A stretch of DNA of 64,000 bases, taken from Sphingomonas mali NBRC 15500. GTDB lineage: Bacteria > Pseudomonadota > Alphaproteobacteria > Sphingomonadales > Sphingomonadaceae. The translations under genes and the position numbers were made by a program. Position 1 is the stretch's first letter. The number at the start of each line of letters is the position of its first letter. The DNA lies in NCBI RefSeq assembly GCF_001598415.1, contig NZ_BCYX01000016.1:41834-105833 (forward strand). Direction: 5' to 3'. Below the pieces are notes generated by a model. The model was not told the origin of the DNA. It ran no database searches and worked only from the letters and a program-made list of their open reading frames with translations. This document shows positions 7,452 through 19,099 of the stretch, piece after piece.

Positions 7452-9178
7452 GCAATTTGCTCGCACGACCGATCGCGCCGCGTCGTCTTGCCGACGACCG
7501 CGCGCTTTCCCGTGCGACCGCGCAGAAGCGGATGATGATCATGATGCTGCTCTACGGAGCAGCGGTCGGGGTCGTCGTGGCCAAGCTCGGCTTTTTCGCC
7601 TTATCCGCAGGGACCGCGACCGCGTCGACGATGAGCGACCGCGTGATCCGCGGCGATATCGTCGACCGCAACGGCGAGCCGCTGGCGCGCACGATCGACG
7701 CCTGGGCGATCGGCGTTCATCCCGATCAGATCCTGGGTGATCGCCGTGAAATCGCGCAGCGCCTGGCCAACATCCTGGGTCTCGACGAAAACCAGATCTA
7801 CGCCAAGCTGCAAGGCACCAGGTTCACCTATATCGAGCGCGACGCCTCGGCATCGCTCGTCACCGAAGTCAACGCGATCGGCGAGCCGGCGATCGTGTTC
7901 GAACGCCAGCAGCAGCGGCTCTATCCGCAGTCCGAACTGGGCGCGCAGGTGCTCGGCTTTCTCGACGTCAACAACAAGGGTGCGAGCGGGATGGAGCGCG
8001 CGCTCGATCTGCGGCTGACCTCGCCCGAAACCGCCGGCAAGCCGGTCGCGCTGTCGATCGACGCGCGCGCGCAATCGGCGCTCGAGAACGAGCTCGGCCA
8101 ACAGGTTACCAATCTAAAGGCAAAGGGCGGGGCGGGCGTGGTGCTCGATGTCCGCACTGGCGAGATCATGGCGCTGGCGTCCTTCCCGACGTTCAACCCC
8201 AACAATCCTGGCGCGGCGCCGAAGCCGGCGGTGACCGAAGACGGTAAGCAGCTGCCCGGCCCGTTCTTCAACCGCGTGACCAGCGCGGCGTACGAACTTG
8301 GCTCGACTTTCAAGCCGATCACCATGGCGGCGGCGATCGACAGCGGCACCGTCACCTCGATGGCCAAGCGCTTCGACGCGACCCAGCCGCTGCAAATCGA
8401 TGGCTTCAAGATTCATGACCATGATGGCGAGGGCCGCTGGCTCGACATTCCCGAGACATTGATCCACTCGTCGAATATCGCCACCGCACGGATCGCCGAC
8501 GAACTCGGCGGCGACAAATTGTCGGCGATGTTCCGGTCGATGGGTTTCGACAAGCCGATGCCGTTCGAGCTGCCAGCGCGTGGCCGCACGCTGTTTCCGC
8601 AGAAGTTCAGCCGCGTGACGACGATGACCGCGGGCTTCGGACATGGCGTCGCGGTGACGCCGCTGCACCTGGCGGCTGCTTATGCCGCTCTGGTCAATGG
8701 CGGCGTGTGGCGGCCTGTCACGCTGATGAAGGTTCAGCCCGGCGTCGACGTTCCGGGGCGTCGCGTGATCAGCGAGCAGACCAGCCACCGCATTCGCCAG
8801 CTGCTTCGGCTCGTGGTTACCCAGGGGACTGGCAAGACTGCCGATGCTCCCGGGTTCCGCGTTGGAGGCAAGACCGGTACCGCCGAAGTCGCGACCGGCG
8901 GCGGTTATTCGAAGAAAGCCAACGTCTCGACCTTCGCGGCGGCTTTCCCAATGGACGCGCCGCGCTATGTGGTGATCGTGATGCTCGATTCGCCACAGGG
9001 AGCCGTCAGGACCGCGGCCTATACCGCCGCACCGGTGGTCGACCGCTTCATCCTGCGCGCCGGCCCGATGCTGGGCGTGGTGCCCGACCCCTCGCGCGAC
9101 ATCAATGTCGACGAGCTGTTGCCGCTGATCTGGCACCGCCCGGGGGAAAAGCCGCAAACGATGGCGGATCCCGAATGA
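7448..9178 (+). CDS. ftsI: FtsI / PBP3, septal peptidoglycan transpeptidase
   Basis: A 576-residue class B penicillin-binding protein. It has a cytoplasmic N-terminus, one transmembrane helix (about residues 33-53), a pedestal domain starting RGDIVDRNGEPLA, and the transpeptidase domain. The active-site motifs are STFK (Ser286, Lys289), SSN (341-343) and KTGTA (475-479). It crosslinks septal peptidoglycan with FtsW, next in the pathway. Its ATGA start overlaps ftsL and its stop overlaps murE. Confidence 0.96.
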   Translation: MSNLLARPIAPRRLADDRALSRATAQKRMMIMMLLYGAAVGVVVAKLGFFALSAGTATASTMSDRVIRGDIVDRNGEPLARTIDAWAIGVHPDQILGDRREIAQRLANILGLDENQIYAKLQGTRFTYIERDASASLVTEVNAIGEPAIVFERQQQRLYPQSELGAQVLGFLDVNNKGASGMERALDLRLTSPETAGKPVALSIDARAQSALENELGQQVTNLKAKGGAGVVLDVRTGEIMALASFPTFNPNNPGAAPKPAVTEDGKQLPGPFFNRVTSAAYELGSTFKPITMAAAIDSGTVTSMAKRFDATQPLQIDGFKIHDHDGEGRWLDIPETLIHSSNIATARIADELGGDKLSAMFRSMGFDKPMPFELPARGRTLFPQKFSRVTTMTAGFGHGVAVTPLHLAAAYAALVNGGVWRPVTLMKVQPGVDVPGRRVISEQTSHRIRQLLRLVVTQGTGKTADAPGFRVGGKTGTAEVATGGGYSKKANVSTFAAAFPMDAPRYVVIVMLDSPQGAVRTAAYTAAPVVDRFILRAGPMLGVVPDPSRDINVDELLPLIWHRPGEKPQTMADPE

Positions 9179-10593
9179 AACTGGGCGAGCTGGTGACGGG
9201 CGGGGGCGGCGCCAGCGTCACCGGCTTCGCGATCGACCATCGCAAAGTCGCGCCCGGCACGATCTTCGGCGCGTTCGAAGGCACGCGGGTCAATGGCGAG
9301 GATTTCATCCCGGCAGCGGTCGCGGCGGGCGCGATCGCTGTCGTCGCGCGTCCCGGCGTCACCGTCGAGGGCGCGCTGCACATCGCGTCCGACAATCCAC
9401 GCCAGACCTTCGCGCATCTCGCCGCGCAATTCTTCGCGCCGTTTCCCGAGACGGTGGTCGCGGTCACCGGCACCAATGGCAAGACCTCGACGGTCGAGAT
9501 GACACGCCAATTGTGGCGGATGGCGGGACACCATGCCGCATCGATCGGAACGCTGGGCGTGACGACCTCGGATGACAGCGTATCGACCGGCCTCACCACG
9601 CCCGACGTCGTCACCTTTCTGTCGAACGTCGCGGGGCTGGCGCGAGAGGGTGTCACGCACGTAGCGTTCGAGGCATCGAGCCACGGTCTGTCGCAATATC
9701 GCACCGAGGGGCTGAAGGTGATCGCCGCGGCGTTCACCAATCTCAGCCGCGATCATCTCGACTATCACGGCGATATGGCCGCCTATATGACCGCGAAGCT
9801 CAGGCTGTTCTCCGAAGTCCTCGATCCCAACGGCACCGCCGTGGTGTGGGCCGACGACCCGCAAGCGGCCCGCGTCGTCGATCTGGCGCATGCCCGGCGT
9901 CAGCGCCTCATCACCGTTGGCGAACGCGGCGGGGCGCTCAGGCTGGTCAGCCGCGATCCGACCTTGCTCGGTCAGGGTCTGGTGATCGAGGCCGAAGACC
10001 GCGAGTTCAAGGTGACGTTGCCGCTGATCGGCGCCTATCAGGCGGCCAATGCGCTGACGGCGGCGGGGCTGGTGATCGCGACGGGCGGCGATGTCGGCCA
10101 GACGATTGCCAATCTCGCACGGCTGCAACCGGTTCGCGGGCGGCTCGAACGGGCGGTGATCACGCGGACCGGGGCGCCGGTCTATGTCGATTATGCGCAC
10201 ACGCCCGACGCGCTGGAGGCGGCGATCGCCGCGCTCAAGCCGCACACCGCGGGTCGGCTGATCGTCGTGTTCGGCGCCGGCGGCGACCGCGATCACGGCA
10301 AGCGCGAGCTGATGGGCGAGATCGCCGTGCGATACGGCGACCTGGTGATCGTCACCGACGACAACCCCCGTAGCGAAGATCCCGCCGCGATCCGCGCCGA
10401 GGTGCTCAAGGGTGCGCCGGGGGCGATCGAGATCGGCGATCGTCGGTCGGCCATCGCCTATGCCGTCGGCCAGGCAGGTGCCGAAGACATCGTGCTGATC
10501 GCCGGCAAGGGGCACGAACAGGGCCAGATTGTCGGCGAACTGGTGCTGCCATTCGACGACGTGAGTGTGGCGCGCGAGGAGGCGGCGGCGTGA
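9175..10593 (+). CDS. murE: UDP-MurNAc-tripeptide synthetase MurE (meso-DAP adding)
   Basis: This 472-residue Mur ligase adds the third peptide residue to UDP-MurNAc-L-Ala-D-Glu. The ATP loop is GTNGKTS at 99-105, EASSHGL near residue 163 binds substrate, and DNPR at 396-399 is the motif diagnostic for meso-diaminopimelate rather than lysine. The C-terminal AGKGHE motif is present. The enzyme is cytoplasmic. The ATG overlaps the ftsI stop (ATGA). It is followed by a 100-bp gap, the only sizeable gap between rsmH and ftsQ. Confidence 0.96.
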   Translation: MKLGELVTGGGGASVTGFAIDHRKVAPGTIFGAFEGTRVNGEDFIPAAVAAGAIAVVARPGVTVEGALHIASDNPRQTFAHLAAQFFAPFPETVVAVTGTNGKTSTVEMTRQLWRMAGHHAASIGTLGVTTSDDSVSTGLTTPDVVTFLSNVAGLAREGVTHVAFEASSHGLSQYRTEGLKVIAAAFTNLSRDHLDYHGDMAAYMTAKLRLFSEVLDPNGTAVVWADDPQAARVVDLAHARRQRLITVGERGGALRLVSRDPTLLGQGLVIEAEDREFKVTLPLIGAYQAANALTAAGLVIATGGDVGQTIANLARLQPVRGRLERAVITRTGAPVYVDYAHTPDALEAAIAALKPHTAGRLIVVFGAGGDRDHGKRELMGEIAVRYGDLVIVTDDNPRSEDPAAIRAEVLKGAPGAIEIGDRRSAIAYAVGQAGAEDIVLIAGKGHEQGQIVGELVLPFDDVSVAREEAAA

Positions 10594-10631
10594 CGCGTGG
10601 CAAAGCGCGGGCTTCCTGGTTAGAGGAGGGG

Positions 10632-10697
10632 ATGCTTGCTTCATACCTTCCGATCGCACGTTCCAGGTCGCCCCAGCCGAAGGGACCGGCGCAATGA
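10632..10697 (+). CDS. possible 21-residue leader ORF stop-coupled to murF
   Basis: In the 100-bp murE-murF gap, an ATG at 10632 lies just behind AGAGGAGGGG, among the most purine-rich Shine-Dalgarno-like tracts of the cluster. It opens a 21-codon frame (starting MLASYLPIAR) whose TGA at 10695-10697 overlaps the murF ATG as ATGA. That is the same stop/start overlap used throughout this operon. The spacing from AGGAGG itself is short (2 nt), although AGAGG is 5 nt away. It may be a real translated leader or simply a chance frame inside the murF leader. Confidence 0.3.
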   Translation: MLASYLPIARSRSPQPKGPAQ

Positions 10698-12067
10698 CGC
10701 TCTGGACTTCGGCCGACATCGCCACAGCCACCAACGGCGCCGCTTCGGCGGCGTTCGACGTTTCTGGCGTCACGTTCGATTCGCGTGAAGTCGGCGCCGG
10801 CGACCTGTTCGTCGCGCTGACCGGTGAGACCACCGACGGGCACAAATTCCTCGACCAGGCGTTCGAGCGCGGCGCTGCCGGGGCGATCGTCAGCCAGGAT
10901 ACGCCGCATCCCAATGTCCGGGTGGCGGACACGTTCGCGGCGCTGGAGGCGCTGGCCAGGGCGTCGCGTGCCAGGACGGCGGCAAGGATCGTCGGGGTCA
11001 CGGGATCGGCGGGAAAGACCGGGACCAAGGAGGCATTGTTCGCTGCGCTCGACCGCTCGCCGGCCAAATCGGCGCATCGCTCGGTCAAGAGTTACAACAA
11101 CCATACCGGCGTGCCGCTCAGCCTGGCGCGGATGCCCGCCGAGGTCGATTACGGCGTGTTCGAGATGGGGATGAACCATCCCGGCGAACTCGCGCATCTG
11201 ACGACGTTGGTGCGGCCGCACGTCGCGATCGTCACCGCGATCGCGCCGGCCCACGCCGCGTTCTTCCCTGACGAAAGCGCGATCGCCGACGCCAAGGGCG
11301 AGATTTTCCAGGGCCTTGAGCCGGGCGGCGTCGCGATCATTCCTTATGACAGCCCGCATCGCGAGCGGCTCGCCGCAGCTGCGGCGCCGCATGCCGCACG
11401 CACGGTCACCTTTGGGATAGGCGACGGTGCGGACGTCCGCGCGATCGAAGCGGTGAGGGCGACCAATGGCGGCACCTTCGTCACCGCGCGCGTCGGCGAG
11501 CGCGAGCTCAGCTACACGGTCGCACAACCGGGCCAACACTGGATATCCAATTCGCTGGCCGTGCTCGCGGCGGTCGACGCGGTCGGGGGCGATCTCGCCC
11601 TGGCCGGGCTGGCCCTTGCTGATCTCGGCGGGCTTGCCGGGCGCGGCGCCCGTTTCTGGGTCGAGACGGGGGGCGGCCGCGCGCTGGTGATCGACGAGGC
11701 GTATAATGCCAATCCGGCGTCGATGCGCGTGACGCTCGCGGTGCTCGGCGAGGAGGCGGCGACGCGGAAGATCGCGGTGCTTGGCGAAATGCGCGAACTC
11801 GGCGACAAATCGGACGAATATCACGCGGCGCTTGCCGGGCCGGTTCGTGACGCCGGCGTCCAACTGGTCATTCTGGTCGGCGAAAGGATGAAGCCACTCG
11901 CCGAAGCGCTTGAGGGGCAGGTCGAAATCGTCCATGTGCCCGACGCCGCTGCCGCGCGCGACCGCCTGATGGCGACACTCGAAGCGGGCGACGCGGTTCT
12001 CATCAAGGGTTCGAACGGGGTCGGGTTGTCCGCATTGGTCGCGGCGCTCGCCGGCGGGAAAATATAA
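10694..12067 (+). CDS. murF: UDP-MurNAc-tripeptide:D-Ala-D-Ala ligase MurF
   Basis: A 457-residue Mur ligase that adds D-Ala-D-Ala to complete the UDP-MurNAc-pentapeptide. The N-terminal substrate-binding domain has [17 protein letters not shown]. The ATP loop reads [13 protein letters not shown] (about residues 104-116) and EMGMNHPGE follows near residue 155. The C-terminal domain includes [12 protein letters not shown]. The open frame extends upstream, but the ATG at 10694 gives the canonical N-terminus and overlaps the stop of the preceding 21-codon frame. TAATG links it to mraY. Confidence 0.95.
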   Translation: MTLWTSADIATATNGAASAAFDVSGVTFDSREVGAGDLFVALTGETTDGHKFLDQAFERGAAGAIVSQDTPHPNVRVADTFAALEALARASRARTAARIVGVTGSAGKTGTKEALFAALDRSPAKSAHRSVKSYNNHTGVPLSLARMPAEVDYGVFEMGMNHPGELAHLTTLVRPHVAIVTAIAPAHAAFFPDESAIADAKGEIFQGLEPGGVAIIPYDSPHRERLAAAAAPHAARTVTFGIGDGADVRAIEAVRATNGGTFVTARVGERELSYTVAQPGQHWISNSLAVLAAVDAVGGDLALAGLALADLGGLAGRGARFWVETGGGRALVIDEAYNANPASMRVTLAVLGEEAATRKIAVLGEMRELGDKSDEYHAALAGPVRDAGVQLVILVGERMKPLAEALEGQVEIVHVPDAAAARDRLMATLEAGDAVLIKGSNGVGLSALVAALAGGKI

Positions 12068-13146
12068 TGCTTTATTGGATCGCGCAGGCGCTGGGCTTCC
12101 CCCATATTCTCAATCTGGTTCGCTACCAGACCTTCCGTTCGGGCGCGGCGGTGGCGACCGCGCTGCTGATCGGCCTGATCATCGGGCCGCGCTTCATCGG
12201 CTGGCTGCGCGTCCGCCAGGGCAAGGGGCAGCCGATCCGCGCCGATGGTCCGCAAACGCACCTCGCCAAGCGCGGCACGCCGACCATGGGCGGACTGATG
12301 ATCCTGACCAGCATGGCGGTCTCGATCCTGATCTGGATGGACTTAACCAACCCTTATGTCTGGGCGTGCCTGTTCGTCACCCTTGGGTTCGGGACGATCG
12401 GTTTCCTCGACGATTACGACAAGGTGCGCAAAGCGAGCACCGCGGGCGTGTCGGGCAAGGTCCGGCTGCTCGGCGAATTCGCCATTGCGGGCATCGCCAG
12501 CGCAATCATCGTCCACACCAACACCGCCAACGGCACGCACCTTTATCTACCGTTCTTCAGCTCGGTGGTGATCGATCTCGGCTGGTTCTACGTCGTGTTC
12601 GCCGCGTTCACGATCGTCGCGTTCGGTAATGCGGTGAACCTGACCGACGGGTTGGACGGGCTCGCAACCATGCCGGTGATCATCGCCAGCGTGGCGTTCA
12701 TGCTGATCGTCTATCTCGCGGGTAACGCCAAATTCGCCGATTATCTCGGCATCCCGCACATTCCGCGCGTCGGCGACCTCGCCATCTTCTGTGGCGCGAT
12801 GATCGGGGCGGGGCTCGCCTTCTTGTGGTTCAATGCGCCACCGGCGGCGGTGTTCATGGGGGACACCGGCAGTTTGGCCCTGGGCGGCGCGCTCGGCGCG
12901 ATCGCCGTCACCGCGCACCATGAGATCGTGCTTGGCATCATCGGCGGGCTGTTCGTGGTCGAGGCGATGAGCGTCATCATCCAGGTGTTCGTCTATAAGC
13001 GCACCGGCAAGCGCGTGTTCCGCATGGCGCCGATCCACCACCATTTCGAACAACTCGGCTGGCCTGAATCGACGGTCGTGATCCGATTCTGGATCGTGGC
13101 TTTGGTCCTCGCGCTCGCCGGTCTGTCGACGCTGAAGCTGCGGTGA
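12067..13146 (+). CDS. mraY: phospho-MurNAc-pentapeptide translocase MraY
   Basis: A 359-residue polytopic inner-membrane enzyme (about ten helices) that transfers phospho-MurNAc-pentapeptide to undecaprenyl phosphate, forming lipid I. Family motifs are [14 protein letters not shown] near residue 60, FLDDYDK near residue 115, [13 protein letters not shown] near residue 188 and the histidine cluster MAPIHHHFE near residue 320. The Asp pair in LDDYDK and the Asp in NLTDGLDG are the catalytic and magnesium ligands. TAATG overlaps murF, and the stop overlaps the murD GTG. Confidence 0.96.
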   Translation: MLYWIAQALGFPHILNLVRYQTFRSGAAVATALLIGLIIGPRFIGWLRVRQGKGQPIRADGPQTHLAKRGTPTMGGLMILTSMAVSILIWMDLTNPYVWACLFVTLGFGTIGFLDDYDKVRKASTAGVSGKVRLLGEFAIAGIASAIIVHTNTANGTHLYLPFFSSVVIDLGWFYVVFAAFTIVAFGNAVNLTDGLDGLATMPVIIASVAFMLIVYLAGNAKFADYLGIPHIPRVGDLAIFCGAMIGAGLAFLWFNAPPAAVFMGDTGSLALGGALGAIAVTAHHEIVLGIIGGLFVVEAMSVIIQVFVYKRTGKRVFRMAPIHHHFEQLGWPESTVVIRFWIVALVLALAGLSTLKLR

Positions 13147-14423
13147 TCACCAGTCCGTCCTGGCGCGGCGAACGCTATGCGGTGCTCGGGCTCGCGCGCT
13201 CGGGTCAGGCGACCATGCGCGCCTTGCTCGCGTCGGGCGCGGACGTCGTCGCCTGGGATACGGACGAGAGCAAGCGGACGATCGAGGGCCCCGATTATGC
13301 CGATCCGGTCGAGATCGACCTGACCGGATTTGCCGGCGTCGTCGTGTCGCCGGGCGTGCCGCTCAACCGCCATCCGATCGCGGCCAAGGCGCGCGAGGAG
13401 GGCGTTCCCGTGATCGGCGACATCGAGTTGTTCGCGCAGGCTCGCGACTATTTGCCGTCGCATCGTGTCGTCGGCATCACCGGCACCAACGGCAAGTCGA
13501 CCACCACCGCACTGATCCATCACATCCTGGAAACGGCGGGCATTGCGGCGCGGCTCGGCGGCAATATCGGGCTGCCGATCCTCGGCGAGGAGCCGCTGCC
13601 GGTCGGCGGCGTCTATGTGCTCGAATTGTCGAGCTACCAGATCGACCTGACCTTCGGCCTCGATTGCGACGTCGCGGTGCTGCTCAACATCACGCCGGAC
13701 CATCTCGACCGTTATGATGGGTTCGATGCCTATGCCGCCTCGAAGGCGCGGCTGTTCGCGATGCAATCGAAGGATCACGACGCGGTGATCGGGATCGGCG
13801 ACACCGCCTCCGCCAAGATCGCGCGCAGCCTGTCGGCACGCGGCGAGCATCTGTTCAAGATCGCGCCCGGCGTGTGCATGGATCAGTCGCGCTGGCCATC
13901 GCTTCAGGGTCCGCACAACGCGCAGAACGCGCTCGCCGCGATTACAGCGTGCCAGGCGCTCGGCGTCGCGGAATCGGCGATCGACGCCGGGCTGGAAAGC
14001 TTCAAGGGCCTGCCGCACCGCATGGAGCGGGTCGGCACCGTCAACGGCGTCGCCTATGTCAACGACAGCAAGGCGACCAATCCGGATTCGACCGCGCCCG
14101 CGCTGGCCGCGTTCGACGGCATCCACTGGATTCTCGGCGGCCAGGCCAAGACCAAGGACCTCGACGCCTGCCGTCCGTCGTTCGGGCATGTCCGCGCCGC
14201 TTATACGATCGGCGAAGCCGGGCCGATGTTCCTCGACCTGCTCAAGAACGACATCCCGACCGTTTATGCCGAAACGCTCGCGCATGCTGTCGAATTATGC
14301 CGCGCCGCCGCCAAGCCGGGTGAGACCGTCTTGCTGTCGCCGGCCTGCGCGTCGTTCGATCAGTTTCGCGACTACGAGGACCGCGGCGACACCTTCCGCG
14401 GATTGGTCGAGTCGCTGGCATGA
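13143..14423 (+). CDS. murD: UDP-MurNAc-L-alanine:D-glutamate ligase MurD
   Basis: A 426-residue cytoplasmic Mur ligase adding D-Glu to UDP-MurNAc-L-Ala. The N-terminal Rossmann-like domain begins [24 protein letters not shown] near residue 111 is the ATP loop, ELSSYQ near residue 160 binds substrate, and YVNDSKATN near residue 302 contains the conserved DSKATN block. The GTG start overlaps the mraY stop (GTGA), and the stop overlaps the ftsW ATG. Confidence 0.95.
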   Translation: MITSPSWRGERYAVLGLARSGQATMRALLASGADVVAWDTDESKRTIEGPDYADPVEIDLTGFAGVVVSPGVPLNRHPIAAKAREEGVPVIGDIELFAQARDYLPSHRVVGITGTNGKSTTTALIHHILETAGIAARLGGNIGLPILGEEPLPVGGVYVLELSSYQIDLTFGLDCDVAVLLNITPDHLDRYDGFDAYAASKARLFAMQSKDHDAVIGIGDTASAKIARSLSARGEHLFKIAPGVCMDQSRWPSLQGPHNAQNALAAITACQALGVAESAIDAGLESFKGLPHRMERVGTVNGVAYVNDSKATNPDSTAPALAAFDGIHWILGGQAKTKDLDACRPSFGHVRAAYTIGEAGPMFLDLLKNDIPTVYAETLAHAVELCRAAAKPGETVLLSPACASFDQFRDYEDRGDTFRGLVESLA

Positions 14424-15643
14424 ATTCGCGGCCGGCCAAGGAAGGATTCCTGACCCGGGTCGCGCGACGCGGCGGGCGGTCGGACCGCTCGCCGCTCGGC
14501 GCGTGGTTCTGGGACATCGACTGGGTGCTGCTCATCCTGACTCTGTTCCTGATGGCGATCGGGCTGGTCGCGGTCGCGGCGGCCTCCCCGGCGTCGGCGC
14601 AGCGCTACTCGGACGCCACGCATCACATGCCCGCGCTTTACTATTTCTGGCGCCAGGTGATGTGGGTCGCGGTGTCGCTGCCGGTGCTGTTCATCGTCTC
14701 GATGCTGCCGACCGAAAGCGCGCGGCGCATGGCGTTGATCGGTTGCGCGGGCTTCCTGGTCATGCTGATGCTGGTGCCGCTGATCGGCGTCCAGGTGAAT
14801 GGCGCGCGGCGTTGGCTTGGCGTCGGCGTCGCGCAATTCCAGCCGTCCGAATTCCTCAAGCCGTGTTTCATCGTTGCGGTCGCGTGGCTGTTGTCGCTCA
14901 AGAACAAGGAGCAGGGACTGTCCGGCGGCGTGCTTGCCGCGCTGACCGGCGGATTGACTGCTTTGGTCGCCGGACTGCTGATGCTGCAGCCCGATTTCGG
15001 GCAGACGGTGGTGTTCTGCGCGGTATGGCTCGCCTTGCTGCTGATCTCGGGGATTTCGGCGCGAGTGATCGGGGCGCTGTTCGGCGCCGCCTTTGTCGGC
15101 GTGATCTCGGCTTATCTATTCTATTCGACCGCGCGAACGCGCATCGACGCCTTCCTGTTTCCGGATTCGGCCGACGCCGCCGACCATTTCCAGGTCAATG
15201 CCGCGCGCGCGACGTTGACTGCTGGCGGCTGGTTCGGAACCGGTCCCGGCGGGGGACAGATGAAGTTCCGCCTGCCTGAAGCGCATACCGATTATATCTA
15301 CTCGGTGATCGGTGAGGAATTCGGGCTGATATCCTGTGCGATCGTGGCGGTGATCTTCCTCGCGATCGTCGTGCGCGTTTTCGTCAAGCTGCTGGATGAG
15401 CAGGAAGAATTTCGTGTGCTGGCTGCGTCGGGCCTCGCCATCCAGTTCGGATTGCAGGCGCTGATCTCGATGGCGGTGAATACTGGCCTGGCGCCGTCCA
15501 AGGGCATGACGATGCCGTTCATAAGCTATGGCGGTTCGTCGATGATCGCGCTGTCGATCGGCATGGGGTTGCTGCTTGCGTTTACGCGCCGGAACCCGTT
15601 TGTGAGCCGCTCACCCTATGTCGTGAAATGGAGCGGCGAATGA
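14420..15643 (+). CDS. ftsW: FtsW, septal peptidoglycan glycosyltransferase
   Basis: A 407-residue SEDS protein with a ~40-residue cytoplasmic N-terminus and about ten membrane helices. Diagnostic segments are GARRWLGVG near residue 129 and LQPDFGQT near residue 190 (catalytic Asp of the SEDS family). The block EEFGLISC near residue 299 and the ending PFISYGGSSMIAL near residue 366 are also typical. It polymerises glycan strands from lipid II at the septum with FtsI. Overlaps: ATGA with murD and ATGA with murG. Confidence 0.95.
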   Translation: MNSRPAKEGFLTRVARRGGRSDRSPLGAWFWDIDWVLLILTLFLMAIGLVAVAAASPASAQRYSDATHHMPALYYFWRQVMWVAVSLPVLFIVSMLPTESARRMALIGCAGFLVMLMLVPLIGVQVNGARRWLGVGVAQFQPSEFLKPCFIVAVAWLLSLKNKEQGLSGGVLAALTGGLTALVAGLLMLQPDFGQTVVFCAVWLALLLISGISARVIGALFGAAFVGVISAYLFYSTARTRIDAFLFPDSADAADHFQVNAARATLTAGGWFGTGPGGGQMKFRLPEAHTDYIYSVIGEEFGLISCAIVAVIFLAIVVRVFVKLLDEQEEFRVLAASGLAIQFGLQALISMAVNTGLAPSKGMTMPFISYGGSSMIALSIGMGLLLAFTRRNPFVSRSPYVVKWSGE

Positions 15644-16799
15644 CGAGAGTGCGGCAATTCGTTCTGGCCGCAGGCGGGACCGGGGGGCACATGGTGCCCG
15701 CCGCAGCGCTGGCCGCCGAGTTGAAGAAGCGCGGCCATAAGGTCGATTTGATCAGCGACGAGCGCGGCGTGCGTTTTCCGGGACTGTTCGACGGGATCGA
15801 AACGCATGTGCTGCCCGCGGGGCGGATGCAGGGCGGCCCGATCGGCTGGTACCGCGCGGGCCGCGCGATGCTCGAAGGGCGCAAGCTCGCGATCGACCTG
15901 TTCGAGAAGATCAAGCCCGCCGCCGTCATCGGCTTCGGCGGCTATCCCGCGCTGCCGGCATTGCTCGCCGGGTTCAACCAGAAGGTGCCGACCGCAGTGC
16001 ACGAGCAGAACGCCGTGCTCGGCCGGGTCAACCGGCTGGTGGCGGGTCGGGTCGACGCGATCGCTACCTCCTATGCCAAGGTCGACCGGCTGGCCGACAA
16101 ATATCGCGGCAAGGCGCATTTGACCGGCAACCCCGTGCGGGAGGACGTGCTCGCGCTGCGCGACAAGCCTTATCCGCTGCTCGAAGAGGATGGCATCTTC
16201 CGTGTCCTGGTCACCGGCGGTAGCCAGGGCGCCAGCATCCTGAGCAGCGTCGTGCCCGACGGATTGTCGATGCTCCCGGTCAATTTCCGTCGCCGGCTGC
16301 AGGTCACGCACCAGGCACGGGTCGAGGACATCGAGAAGGCGCGGGCAAAATATGCCGAGCTGTCGATCGCGGCCGACCTCGCCACCTATCTGCCAGATCT
16401 GCCCGAGCATCTTGCCTGGGCGCACCTGGTGATCGCGCGCGCTGGGGCGTCGACCATCGCCGAGTTGACCGCCGCCGGGCGTCCGGCGATCCTGGTGCCG
16501 CTGCCCAGCGCGACCGACGATCACCAGACCGAGAATGCGCGCGAGATTTCGGAAGCCGGCGGCGCGCGAACGATCGCGCAGAGCCAGTTCACCCCGGTCG
16601 AACTCGCCAAGCAGATGCAGAAACTCGGCCTCGACCCCGCTGCGCTGCAGAACGCCGCGGCGCGCGCGAGATCGTGCGGGCATCCCAATGCCGCGCGTGA
16701 TCTCGCCGATCTGGTCGAGGGTCTCGATCATCCCCCAGCCGATATTCCCGTCGGCAAAGTTCAGACCGCCACACCTGGCGGAGAAGCAGCAGCATTCGC

Positions 16800-16803
<4 letters not shown>
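15640..16803 (+). CDS. murG: MurG, lipid II-forming GlcNAc transferase
   Basis: A 387-residue peripheral membrane GT28 enzyme that adds GlcNAc to lipid [13 protein letters not shown] near residue 10 is the first glycine-rich loop, [10 protein letters not shown] near residue 104 is the second, and [12 protein letters not shown] contains the catalytic-region residues. VTGGSQGA near residue 191 and [11 protein letters not shown] near residue 267 line the UDP-GlcNAc site. The upstream in-frame ATG at 15628 is rejected in favour of 15640, which overlaps the ftsW stop (ATGA). Confidence 0.95.
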
Positions 16804-18199
<1,396 letters not shown>

Positions 18200-18203
<4 letters not shown>

Positions 18204-19099
18204 CGGTCTGTTACGCCATGCCTCCGGTCCGCGGAAAACTGACGCACGGCGCGCCGCTGGCGCCGCTCGTGTGGTTCAAGAGCGGCGGCGCGGCCGAATA
18301 TCTGTTCGAACCGGCCGACGTCGATGACCTCGCCAGCTTTCTCTACGCGCTCGACCCGTCGGTGCCGGTGATGGGGCTCGGCCTGGGCTCGAACCTGATC
18401 GTGCGTGATGGCGGCGTGCCCGGCGTAGTCGTGCGACTGGGCAAGACCTTCGCCAAGGTCGAGCGGCTCGACGAAACCACTCTCCGCTGCGGCGGTGGCG
18501 CAAGCGGCATCCTCGTCTCGTCGAACGCGCGTGATGCCGGGATCGCCGGCCTCGAATTCATGCGCTCCATCCCGGGCACGGTGGGCGGCTTCGTCCGGAT
18601 GAATGGCGGCGCCTATGGCCGAGAGGTCAAGGACGTCCTGATCGAGGCCGATGTGGTCTTGCGCTCGGGCGAGCGCCGGACACTCGCGCTCGACGACCTC
18701 GGTTACACCTATCGCCACAGCGATTTGCCTGCGGGCGCGATCGTGGTCGGCGCGACCTTCCGCGGCCATCCCGGCGAGCCATCCGCGATCCAGGCCGAGA
18801 TGGACCGCATCGCCGCTGCCCGCGAGGAATCGCAGCCGCTGCGCAGCCGCACCGGCGGGTCGACCTTCAAGAACCCGGACGGGCATAAGGCCTGGCAATT
18901 GGTCGACGAAGCCGGCTGCCGAGGCCTTCGCAAGGGTGGCGCGCAAGTATCGGAGAAGCATTGTAATTTTCTGCTCAACCTGGGTGACGCGACGAGCGCG
19001 GACATCGAAAGCTTGGGCGAAGAGGTACGCGAGAAGGTGAAGGCGAAGTCGGGCGTGATGCTGGAATGGGAAATTCAGCGCGTGGGGGTGGCCAAGTGA
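18200..19099 (+). CDS. murB: UDP-N-acetylenolpyruvoylglucosamine reductase MurB
   Basis: A 299-residue FAD enzyme that reduces UDP-GlcNAc-enolpyruvate to UDP-MurNAc. The FAD-binding domain shows [18 protein letters not shown] near residues 60-77 and [18 protein letters not shown] near residue 120. GGSTFKNP near residue 217 contains the catalytic serine. The length fits the shorter type II MurB found in alphaproteobacteria and Gram-positives. The GTG at 18200 overlaps the murC stop (GTGA). Confidence 0.94.
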
